From assembly GCA_007117055.1 (NCBI GenBank), contig SKHH01000055.1, positions 1 to 15,371 on the forward strand: a stretch of 15,371 nt of DNA, written 5' to 3'. Shown here in pieces: positions 8,141 to 14,749 of this stretch. The position numbers and the translations under genes were made by a program. Under the pieces are notes generated by a model. It worked only from the letters and a program-made list of their open reading frames with translations, made no database searches and was not told where the DNA came from. This stretch comes from Lishizhenia sp. (lineage in GTDB: Bacteria; Bacteroidota; Bacteroidia; Flavobacteriales_D; Crocinitomicaceae). Within the stretch, counting starts at the first letter, position 1. The number at the start of each line of letters is the position of its first letter.

Positions 8141-8172
8141 AAAAGCTATTTGATGGATAAAATTTTACAAAA
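8141..8172 (-). promoter_or_regulatory. Candidate promoter of the coiled-coil/CoA-transferase operon
   Basis: Read on the minus strand: TTTTG at 8172-8168, 19 nt, then TAGCTTTT at 8148-8141, one mismatch from TAnnTTTG. Transcription would start near 8134, about 37 nt before the ATG at 8097. The spacing is ideal. The site overlaps the start of the small plus-strand ORF at 8153. Confidence 0.45.
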
Positions 8173-8308
8173 TAAGATTTTAATCACTTTTTATCATAAG
8201 CGTAAATTAAAAACACCTTTCCCTTTGATCGATATGTCTATTATTCAGGTTAAAATTGAAGGTGAAGAGATATATATTATTTGTATCTTAGCGAATAAAC
8301 AGCATTGA
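8153..8308 (+). CDS. Possible 51-codon small protein, unknown
   Basis: ATG at 8153 opens a 51-codon frame ending in TGA at 8306. The predicted peptide begins MDKILQNKIL, has a basic segment (HKRKLK, residues 15-20) and then alternating hydrophobic residues (about 30-47, containing QVKIEGEEIYIICIL), which could be a beta hairpin. No homologue is recognised. Against it, it lies in an intergenic region, overlaps a good minus-strand promoter and has no clear promoter of its own. It may be a genuine small gene, a remnant or chance. Confidence 0.25.
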   Translation: MDKILQNKILITFYHKRKLKTPFPLIDMSIIQVKIEGEEIYIICILANKQH

Positions 8309-8425
8309 AACAATAACTTTTTCGAAAATCGAAAAGGTCATTGGGCTATTTAGAACCTGACTTTAATCAGTGAGAACGTTACAAGCAAGTTTTGAGCAGT
8401 AGTTGTAAAAATAAATTTAAAATAA
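8309..8425. other. Rest of the divergent intergenic region, with hairpin at 8317-8337
   Basis: The region between the divergent starts at 8097 and 8426 spans 328 nt. Besides the minus promoter and small ORF, CTTTTTCGA (8317-8325) and TCGAAAAGG (8329-8337) form a 9-bp stem with one G-U pair and an AAA loop, 8 nt after the small ORF; no T-tract follows, so it could be an operator or RNA structure. For the gene at 8426, the best promoter candidate is TTTTG (8390-8394), 17 nt, then TAAATTTA (8412-8419); this would place the transcript start almost at the ATG, so it is weak. Nothing else is recognised. Confidence 0.35.
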
Positions 8426-9871
8426 ATGAAAATATTACTTACAGGTGTTACTGGTTATATCGGTCAACGGTTATTGCCTGTATTATTAGAGAAAAATCAT
8501 GAGGTAGTTTGTTGCGTCAGAGATAAAGACAGATTCAACGTAAAAAAATATTCGAGAAATAATCTAACAATAATTGAAGTAGATTTTCTTCACGAAGAAA
8601 GTTTGCAAAATATCCCAAAGGATATCGATATAGCCTACTACCTAATACATTCCATGTCAACTGAGAGTGGTGATTTTGGAAACATGGAAGAAATTTGTGC
8701 TACCAATTTTAGAAAACGCCTTGAACAAACAAATGCTCAACAGGTAATTTATTTAAGTGGTATAAGTAATACAGAAGAACTATCAAAACATTTATCTTCA
8801 AGGAAAAATGTGGAAACTATATTATCCGATTCTTCTTTTGCACTTACCACTTTACGAGCTGGTATTATTGTGGGATCCGGTAGTGCTTCTTTTGAAATTA
8901 TTCGTGATTTGGTTGAAAAATTACCATTCATGATCGCACCTCGTTGGTTAAACACTAAATGTCAGCCTATTGCTATTCGCAATGCAATAGAATTCCTCAA
9001 TGGAGTTATAGGTAAAACCGAGACCTACAATCAAAGTTTCGACATTGGTAGTCCTGATATTCTAACCTATAAGGAAATGTTATTACGTTTTGCCAAAATA
9101 AGAGGCTTAAAAAGACGTATTGTTATCGTTCCAGTAATGACCCCCAAGATATCATCCTATTGGTTATATTTTGTAACCGCTACATCTTATGCGTTGGCTA
9201 AAAACCTAGTAAACAGCATGAAAATCGAAGTTATCTGCACACCTAATTCACTTGCTGAACTACTAAATATTGAATTGATTGACTATGATACTTCTATTCA
9301 GCTCGCCTTTGATAAAATAGAGCAAAACCAAGTGCTATCAAGTTGGAAAGATGCCCAGTCCAGTAATTTATTAGACAAGGGTATCTCAAATTATATAGAA
9401 GTACCTACAAATGGATGCTTTATTGATATTCGTAAACGCATACTTAAAGACAATGATACAGCACTTGAAAGAATCTGGCGAATTGGTGGTAAAACCGGTT
9501 GGTATTATGGAAATTGGTTATGGAAATTAAGAGGATTTATTGATAAAGTTTTTGGTGGAGTAGGTATGAGAAGAGGTCGAAGAAGTAATACAGAGCTTCA
9601 AACAGGTGATGCGCTCGATTTTTGGCGCGTTTTATTAGCCAAAAAAGAAGAAAAACGATTATTGTTATTTGCTGAAATGAAATTACCAGGAGAGGCTTGG
9701 TTAGAGTTCCGAATCGATGAAAAAAATGTACTTACACAAACTGCTACATTTAGACCTTTAGGATTATTCGGGCGATTATATTGGTACGCTGTACTTCCTT
9801 TTCATGGTTTGATTTTCAATGGCATGATTAATAAAATTTCAGCTGCACATGTAAGTAAGAACAGCGATTAA
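8426..9871 (+). CDS. NAD(P)-binding epimerase-like (atypical SDR) protein with DUF2867
   Basis: Two-domain 481-aa protein. Residues 1-300 form an atypical short-chain dehydrogenase/epimerase-like Rossmann domain with the dinucleotide-binding motif TGVTGYIG (6-13), the VDFLHEESL strand and YLIHSMS, as in NmrA/complex I NDUFA9-like members. No canonical YxxxK is evident after the conserved YLSGISN motif. Residues about 315-475 match DUF2867, with ERIWRIGGKTGWYYGNWLW and the GDALDFWRV and FRPLGLFGRLYW motifs. This SDR-DUF2867 fusion is common in Bacteroidota and Proteobacteria, but I know of no established substrate. The ATG at 8426 precedes the Rossmann strand directly. It converges on the TIP30-like gene at 9905-10561, which is also Rossmann-type but of a different subfamily. 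No terminator hairpin is visible in the 33-nt gap. Confidence 0.88.
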   Translation: MKILLTGVTGYIGQRLLPVLLEKNHEVVCCVRDKDRFNVKKYSRNNLTIIEVDFLHEESLQNIPKDIDIAYYLIHSMSTESGDFGNMEEICATNFRKRLEQTNAQQVIYLSGISNTEELSKHLSSRKNVETILSDSSFALTTLRAGIIVGSGSASFEIIRDLVEKLPFMIAPRWLNTKCQPIAIRNAIEFLNGVIGKTETYNQSFDIGSPDILTYKEMLLRFAKIRGLKRRIVIVPVMTPKISSYWLYFVTATSYALAKNLVNSMKIEVICTPNSLAELLNIELIDYDTSIQLAFDKIEQNQVLSSWKDAQSSNLLDKGISNYIEVPTNGCFIDIRKRILKDNDTALERIWRIGGKTGWYYGNWLWKLRGFIDKVFGGVGMRRGRRSNTELQTGDALDFWRVLLAKKEEKRLLLFAEMKLPGEAWLEFRIDEKNVLTQTATFRPLGLFGRLYWYAVLPFHGLIFNGMINKISAAHVSKNSD

Positions 9872-9904
9872 AACCTGCCATTTTAGAGATTAGAACGAGG
9901 ACTG

Positions 9905-10561
9905 TTAATCATGCAAGCACTCAGATTCATGGATATGAACTCCCGACTCATTTTCAAGTGCAAAACGAATCATACTTTTTGCGACATCTTTTGCTTCGAC
10001 GACCGCATATCTTTTTAATTTTCCTACAAATAAAAATGAAAATAAACGCATAAACCACGTTCCCAGCTTTTCGCCCAAACGAAACTCGTCTCTTGCTCCA
10101 CCCAACATAGAAGGTCTCACAATATGGACAGTTTGAAATCCTTTCTGTATTATTTTTTCTTCCACTTCCCCTTTTACGCGATTGTAAAATATTCTTGCTT
10201 TATCATTCGCTCCTACAGCAGAAATAAGGATAAATTGACAAGCTTCATACTGCAAAGCTAACTCTGCAGTATTTACCACGTATTCTTCATCTACTTTTCT
10301 GAAATTCGCTTGACTGCCTGCTTTTTTAATGGTCGTTCCCAGACAGCAAAATACATCATCCACAGTATGGGGTAAACTCAAAGAAGATAAGGTGTCAAAA
10401 TCGTTCACTAAAACGATTAGCTTATCATCATTCAAAAGCAATTCTCTTCGAGAAATTACAACCAACTTATTGTAGGCATCCTCTTTTAATAAAAGTGACA
10501 CTACTTCTTTTCCTACTAACCCTGTTGCACCAACTATGAGTGCTGTTCGCTTTTCTTGCAT
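9905..10561 (-). CDS. TIP30/HTATIP2-like NAD(P)H-binding atypical SDR
   Basis: 218-aa NAD(P)H-binding protein resembling the TIP30/CC3 (HTATIP2) subgroup of atypical SDRs. It has GATGLVG (11-17) for dinucleotide binding, FCCLGTT (71-77), Ser114 in ILISAVGAN (111-119) and Tyr126/Lys130 in YNRVK, forming a plausible Ser-Tyr-Lys triad. VRPSMLGG (148-155) follows, as usual in the subgroup. The reaction is unknown; bacterial members are generally annotated as NAD-dependent epimerases or oxidoreductases. ATG at 10561 lies 29 nt after the stop of the DUF4348-like gene, suggesting it is the last gene of the operon that starts at 12863. It converges on the SDR-DUF2867 gene. Confidence 0.85.
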   Translation of the reverse strand: MQEKRTALIVGATGLVGKEVVSLLLKEDAYNKLVVISRRELLLNDDKLIVLVNDFDTLSSLSLPHTVDDVFCCLGTTIKKAGSQANFRKVDEEYVVNTAELALQYEACQFILISAVGANDKARIFYNRVKGEVEEKIIQKGFQTVHIVRPSMLGGARDEFRLGEKLGTWFMRLFSFLFVGKLKRYAVVEAKDVAKSMIRFALENESGVHIHESECLHD

Positions 10562-10590
10562 AAATTTCAGCCCTTACTTTAAAACATGTA

Positions 10591-11409
10591 TTACATGGAA
10601 AACTCTTCGACCTTAACCAAATTCCACGACTGGTTTAACTTCAAAAAATGATAATTGGCAAAAATCCCATTTTCTATTCCCCGAAACCCTAATTTAATCG
10701 TGTCTCCCACTTTTGGTGTGTTCAACATAAACCAATGCTGTGTTTCATAACCGTATTCCGACACCCAGTACGACCAATCTTCTTTATTTAAAAGAGTGTC
10801 CTCAATCTCGTAATCATCATTCAAGAAAGAATAAACTAGTGGAAACTGAATATGTTTAAACTGAAAAGAGGAGTCCAATTCAAAATACTTGTAAAACACA
10901 TCAAATTCAGATAGTCCAGATTTACTTTCCTGCTCAACATGAGTTAATTCATAATTCATCAAATTAAAAAAATAACTAGTCGAATACTTATTAAACCTAT
11001 CGATGTGTATTAATTTAATACGACTTTCATCAGATGAATAATCGTATTCAAAATAATCTTCACCAATCCAAACCATAAACTCTTGTAAATGTATCTTGGG
11101 AAAGTCGACCGAAATATCTAATTGTTGGAGGATGCGATTTCTGTAATTCACATCTTGCGTAAATTTGATCATAAAAGCAGCTGGTGACATCGCTTCATCT
11201 CTCTCTTCAATTCGTTCTGCGACTTCTACTTCCTTTTCCTTTACATCGGATACCCCTTCTATCCTCTGCACATTATCGAGAGAAGTATTTAGTGTGGGCT
11301 CATTTAGTTGCTCCTGATGCGAATCAGCACAAGCATATATAACACTAAAAAAAACTATAACACCCACCTTAAACAGATGCATCCAAGATAATTTCAAAGA
11401 CATGAGCAT
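10591..11409 (-). CDS. DUF4348-like lipoprotein
   Basis: 272-aa lipoprotein counted from ATG 11409. The first 26 residues are a signal peptide ending in a lipobox (IYAC, lipidated Cys27). An acidic linker (about 28-74) follows, then a C-terminal region resembling DUF4348, with FDVFYKYFELDSSFQFKHIQ at 169-188 and the FPL-plus-KEDW pattern after it. An earlier stretch, AFMIKFTQDVNYRNRI (78-93), looks like a degenerate copy of the same motif. Starts are ambiguous: GTG 11424 is possible, as are ATG 11409 and ATG 11403; both ATGs give a normal signal peptide. The function of DUF4348 is unknown, and an envelope location is likely. It lies 26 nt after the 475-aa gene and 29 nt before the TIP30-like gene, so it is probably in their operon. 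Confidence 0.75.
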   Translation of the reverse strand: MLMSLKLSWMHLFKVGVIVFFSVIYACADSHQEQLNEPTLNTSLDNVQRIEGVSDVKEKEVEVAERIEERDEAMSPAAFMIKFTQDVNYRNRILQQLDISVDFPKIHLQEFMVWIGEDYFEYDYSSDESRIKLIHIDRFNKYSTSYFFNLMNYELTHVEQESKSGLSEFDVFYKYFELDSSFQFKHIQFPLVYSFLNDDYEIEDTLLNKEDWSYWVSEYGYETQHWFMLNTPKVGDTIKLGFRGIENGIFANYHFLKLNQSWNLVKVEEFSM

Positions 11410-11435
11410 TTTAATTTCTATCACAAAGTAGGTAA

Positions 11436-12863
11436 TCAGGAAAATGACTTTAAATCCTCCCTTTCGTAACCAAAGAGCTCCATAAACTTGATTGCTTTTG
11501 CTACATGTTCTGGCACATCATCCTCCCAAGTAGTGACATTCGCATTAATTTTTGCCAGGACATCATCTGACAGAATATGCAATAAAGATTCGTCAAAATT
11601 ATTTAATGCTTCAATTTTATTATTATCCTTCATAAACTGCAATAAACCAATCAAATTTTGGTTAACACGAAATTCATTCAAGGTATACAATTCACCAGTT
11701 TCCACATCGCGTGCTGGATAAACATATAATTTTACATTCCTGCCAAAGCCTCTTCCAAAAGCCTCTAAAAGCCCTCCATTCAAATTATCATAATAACGAG
11801 GATCAAAAACCACGTGTAAGTTATATATCCCTAAAATAACCCCCATTTTTTTTCCCCTGGTGAAGTTACATAAATAATCCACCATTTTATAATACTTCAA
11901 GTAATTCGAAATAATTACTGTATGTCCCAAAGCTCCTAAAAGTTCTGCTCTATCGATAAAGTCTTTATCCGAAATTTTTCCGTCAGCTGTTAAGTCTTTA
12001 AGGGTTAACTCAAATACTTCTACAACGCTTTTCTGTTTGACTTCCTCTTCCGTTAAAAATTGCTCTCGTGCTATCGAAAGCATATCAATATGCACCTTTG
12101 TCACGGGTCTAAAACGACCTCTAATCAACAATACATTTTTTTTGTAGAGCGCTGTAGCCGGTTGAAGCACCATTCCTGTTTGGTCAAACATGGTTGCTTC
12201 GGTCAGTCCTTTTTTCACTAACTTCAACGCAAGAATACGATTGTCGATATGTTCAAAATCAGGACCTTCAATTCTAAGCATATCTATTTCAATTCTTTCT
12301 CGCGGCAAACGATGAACAAGAGAAGTTACAAACTCATCCAAATCGCCATCTAACTTAAAATAAGCCGCATGCATTAAATTCACTCCTAAGATACCCAATG
12401 CTTCTTGTTGCGCTTTATTGCTATGATCATGCATGTTGACATGTAAAACAATACTATTCGGTTTGGAGTTTGCACGGATTTGAAATTTGAGTCCTACCCA
12501 ACCTTGTCCTTGATTGGTTTTATGATAATTCAAAGATTCCACCGTATTACTAAACGAGAAGAAGCGCGTATTTTCAGCACGATGAGACAAGTTATCCGTT
12601 AAGGTTTCATACTCTTTATCCAACATTTGAATCAATCGTTCCTCACAAACATACCGCTTAGCTTTTCCATAGATAGCATCCGAAACTTGCATATCATAAG
12701 CCGAATGACTAAAAGCAATTGTTCCCGAACTTCCTCCTGCTTTAAAAAAATTTGCCGCCACTTCTTGCCCTGCTCCAATCTCTGAAAACGAGCCATATAC
12801 GTCTGGCGTTAAATTTATTTTTAATGCTTTCTCCTCTGTTGTAAGTCTTCTCTGATCTATCAT
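11436..12863 (-). CDS. Large conserved protein of unknown function, with degenerate nucleotidyltransferase-like motif
   Basis: 475-aa protein without signal peptide or membrane segment, so cytosolic. I recognise the family by its N-terminal block YGSFSEIGAGQEVAANFFKA (23-42), then GTIAFSHSAYDMQVSDAIYG (47-66), GWVGLKFQ (121-128) and QQEALGILGVNL (152-163). Names attached to such proteins are inconsistent and include TonB-dependent receptor and nicotinate-nucleotide adenylyltransferase; the first is clearly wrong here, since there is no barrel and no signal. RGRFRPVTKVHIDML (248-262) resembles the GxFxPxHxGH motif of nucleotidyltransferases, but the first His is Thr255 and the Gly is Val257, with only His258 kept. 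Activity is therefore doubtful. It is probably the first gene of an operon with the DUF4348-like and TIP30-like genes. Confidence 0.75.
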   Translation of the reverse strand: MIDQRRLTTEEKALKINLTPDVYGSFSEIGAGQEVAANFFKAGGSSGTIAFSHSAYDMQVSDAIYGKAKRYVCEERLIQMLDKEYETLTDNLSHRAENTRFFSFSNTVESLNYHKTNQGQGWVGLKFQIRANSKPNSIVLHVNMHDHSNKAQQEALGILGVNLMHAAYFKLDGDLDEFVTSLVHRLPRERIEIDMLRIEGPDFEHIDNRILALKLVKKGLTEATMFDQTGMVLQPATALYKKNVLLIRGRFRPVTKVHIDMLSIAREQFLTEEEVKQKSVVEVFELTLKDLTADGKISDKDFIDRAELLGALGHTVIISNYLKYYKMVDYLCNFTRGKKMGVILGIYNLHVVFDPRYYDNLNGGLLEAFGRGFGRNVKLYVYPARDVETGELYTLNEFRVNQNLIGLLQFMKDNNKIEALNNFDESLLHILSDDVLAKINANVTTWEDDVPEHVAKAIKFMELFGYEREDLKSFS

Positions 12864-12880
12864 ACACCTATTTTCGCCTT

Positions 12881-12888
12881 GAAAATTA
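12881..12888 (-). promoter_or_regulatory. Weak -7 box (TAATTTTC) before the 475-aa gene
   Basis: TAATTTTC on the minus strand has one mismatch from TAnnTTTG and lies 17 nt upstream of the ATG at 12863. No TTG is seen 17-22 nt further upstream. Just upstream, at 12894-12919, is an imperfect stem (TTTTT-G-GGG with CCC-G-AAAAA, one G-G mismatch, 8-nt loop) that could be a weak terminator of the preceding gene or a regulatory dyad. Confidence 0.3.
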
Positions 12889-12962
12889 CAGTTTTTTTGG
12901 GGATTTTTTACCCGAAAAAGAAAAAAATCTAATAAAATAGAAGTAGCAAGAGAATAAAATAA

Positions 12963-13400
12963 CTACGGATTATAAATGCGTAACATATCTCCGCCATTAT
13001 AAAATGTCATGTAAGCTCTCAGCCCCCAATTCACATCTCCACCAATAATAGACCCGTCAAAAAGCGAAAATTGAGCTTCTGAACAAGGGTCATTTAAAAT
13101 TAAAAAATTCTCTTCATCCACCATTAATGGGTCTGGACACGTAGCTTCAGGATCAGCTGGAGAATGACGATCAAACGCAACAAACTCCCCTACACTTCTT
13201 CGGTATACGATTACTCCTTTCGAACCTGCTCCCTGAACGTATGCCCATCCTCCAACACCTGTCAACGATTGATAAGTTGGTAAATTCAAATTGATTGAAA
13301 TATCAAACTGGAAATGAGGCACTGGGTGCAATTCATTTCTGTGACACCCATACATCGAGAGTACCATAACCAACGTAAACACAAGTGTTCTCAGCTTCAT
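12963..13400 (-). CDS. Rieske-fold-like lipoprotein lacking the iron-sulfur ligands
   Basis: 145-aa lipoprotein with a signal peptide of about 18 residues and lipidated Cys19 (MYGC). The body resembles a group of small Bacteroidota lipoproteins with a Rieske-like beta fold: INLNLPTYQSLTGVGGWAYV (36-55), GVIVYRR (62-68), FVAFDRHSP (73-81) and FSLFDGSIIGGDV (111-123). A real Rieske cluster needs CxH and CxxH pairs; here only Cys88 (CPDP) and Cys106 (CSEAQ) are in the right areas, and the paired histidines are missing. It is therefore probably not an electron carrier, though the fold may be kept. The two cysteines could form a disulfide. The gene has its own promoter at 13443-13415, overlapping the end of lhgO. 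Confidence 0.72.
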   Translation of the reverse strand: MKLRTLVFTLVMVLSMYGCHRNELHPVPHFQFDISINLNLPTYQSLTGVGGWAYVQGAGSKGVIVYRRSVGEFVAFDRHSPADPEATCPDPLMVDEENFLILNDPCSEAQFSLFDGSIIGGDVNWGLRAYMTFYNGGDMLRIYNP

Positions 13401-13414
13401 AAAATTATAACGTT

Positions 13415-13443
13415 CAAAACTAAAAAATAGTTTGCTATTTCAA
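13415..13443 (-). promoter_or_regulatory. Bacteroidota-type promoter inside the lhgO end
   Basis: On the minus strand: TTG at 13443-13441, 18 nt, then TAGTTTTG at 13422-13415, an exact TAnnTTTG match. The -33 part lies within the last codons of lhgO. Transcription would start near 13408, giving a leader of about 8 nt before the lipoprotein ATG at 13400. Confidence 0.6.
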
Positions 13444-14661
13444 AGAAAAATGTTGTTCCGCCTTTTCCGCTATTTGACCACCGATTGCTAAAGCAGCTGT
13501 AGCCGCTGGAGATGGGGCATTAAGCACGTGAATCGAATTACCGTGATACTCAATTCTAAAGTCATCCCGTGTATCTCCATCTTTCCCTAGTAACAACGCC
13601 CTAACACCCGAACGACCAGGTTTCAAATCTTCCATTGTCAATGATGGAACCAAGCCTTGCAAGGTTTTCAGGAACAATCGCTTCGAAAATGCCCTGCGGT
13701 ATTCATTAATACCAAATGACATATTGTTAAAAAACAATTTCCATGTTCCACCATAAGTTAGCGCATCGTATGAATCTTTAAAACTAAAATCTGTTTTACC
13801 GTAGCCCTCCCTCTTAAAAGTAAATACCGCATTTGGCCCACATTCAATTTCTCCATTGGTCATCCGAGTAAAATGTACGCCCAAAAATGGGAAATCAGGG
13901 TTTGGTACGGGATAGATAAGATTCTTAACTTTATATTTTGCTTGATCCGTCAATTCATAGTAATCGCCACGAAAACCAACTACTTGTTCTTTTAAATTAA
14001 CACCATCTTTTCGAGCTAAACGATCGGCTTGTAAACCTGCACAGAAAACTAAATGTTTCGCTTGATATTTATTTTTATCAGTAATTAATATGTTTTTATC
14101 GCTTCCCTTTTCAATTGCAATCACCTCTTCTCCTAACACTGTTTTTGAGTTTGACTGGCAACCTAACGCATTCGCAATCATTTTTTCAGTCGCAGCACGA
14201 TAATCAATAATTCCGGTACACGGAACCCATATACCTGCTACTCCCTCAACATGAGGCTCATGCTCTTTTATTTGATTAGCAGAAATCTTTTCGATTCCTT
14301 CAATGTTGTTCTCTAGTCCAGTATTAAAAATCTTATCCAAATAAGGCAGTTCTTCTTTTTTGGTAGCTACAACTACTTTTCCACACACATCATGAGGCAC
14401 TTTATTTTCTTTTGCAAAAGCCACTAATTCATGCCTACCCTCAACACAATTTTTCGCTTTTAAAGAGCCTGGTGTATAATACAAACCAGAGTGGATTACT
14501 CCTGAATTATTTCCAGTTTGATGATTAGCAAATCGGTTTTCTTTTTCAACTAACAAAATGGATAAATGTGGGTTTCTTGTTTGCAGTTTGTAAAGCGTTG
14601 CCGCTCCTACTATTCCACCTCCAACAATAGCTATGTCATATACTTTTTCCAAAACAGTCAA
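13435..14661 (-). CDS. lhgO: L-2-hydroxyglutarate oxidase
   Basis: 408-aa FAD-dependent oxidoreductase of the DAO family that oxidises L-2-hydroxyglutarate to 2-oxoglutarate, passing electrons to membrane quinones. The FAD-binding motif VGGGIVG is at 13-19, and the hallmark HQTGNNSGVIHSGLYY at 47-62 is highly characteristic of LhgO. The C-terminal part carries GVRALLLGKDG and the FAD-contacting LNAPSPAATAALAIG. Length is normal for the family. No ATG is available before the Rossmann strand: the frame is closed by TAA at 14679-14677, and the possible starts are TTG 14661 or TTG 14652. An exact TAnnTTTG box at 14679-14672 lies just upstream, so the leader is very short. Role: metabolite repair or lysine/glutarate breakdown. 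VanX-like and Rieske-like neighbours do not suggest a shared pathway. Confidence 0.93.
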   Translation of the reverse strand: MTVLEKVYDIAIVGGGIVGAATLYKLQTRNPHLSILLVEKENRFANHQTGNNSGVIHSGLYYTPGSLKAKNCVEGRHELVAFAKENKVPHDVCGKVVVATKKEELPYLDKIFNTGLENNIEGIEKISANQIKEHEPHVEGVAGIWVPCTGIIDYRAATEKMIANALGCQSNSKTVLGEEVIAIEKGSDKNILITDKNKYQAKHLVFCAGLQADRLARKDGVNLKEQVVGFRGDYYELTDQAKYKVKNLIYPVPNPDFPFLGVHFTRMTNGEIECGPNAVFTFKREGYGKTDFSFKDSYDALTYGGTWKLFFNNMSFGINEYRRAFSKRLFLKTLQGLVPSLTMEDLKPGRSGVRALLLGKDGDTRDDFRIEYHGNSIHVLNAPSPAATAALAIGGQIAEKAEQHFSLK

Positions 14662-14671
14662 TTTTAAAAGG

Positions 14672-14679
14672 CAAATTTA
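14672..14679 (-). promoter_or_regulatory. -7 promoter box (TAAATTTG) of lhgO
   Basis: TAAATTTG on the minus strand matches TAnnTTTG exactly; no clear TTG is found at the -33 distance. Transcription would start near 14665, 4 nt before TTG 14661 or 13 nt before TTG 14652. The box overlaps one arm of an inverted repeat at 14675-14715. Confidence 0.5.
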
Positions 14680-14715
14680 GGTAAAAGGAAATGAAACCTG
14701 CTATAAAACCTAAAT
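14675..14715. repeat. 8-bp inverted repeat over the lhgO promoter
   Basis: ATTTAGGT (14675-14682) and ACCTAAAT (14708-14715) are perfect inverted copies separated by 25 nt, 33 nt start to start, about three helical turns. One arm overlaps the -7 box of lhgO and the other falls near -45, an arrangement suited to a regulator. An extra AAACCT copy lies between the arms. Chance is possible given the AT-rich sequence. Confidence 0.35.
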
Positions 14716-14749
14716 ATTGTAATCCAACACCCCTTAGTGAAACGAAATT

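Noticed and set aside
8426..10561. Two convergent Rossmann proteins as a duplicated pair or two-enzyme system
   Set aside because: They belong to different SDR subgroups (epimerase-DUF2867 and TIP30-like), are on opposite strands and show no close similarity.
11436..12863. TonB-dependent receptor
   Set aside because: There is no signal peptide, plug domain or beta-barrel pattern; that name for this family looks like a propagated error.
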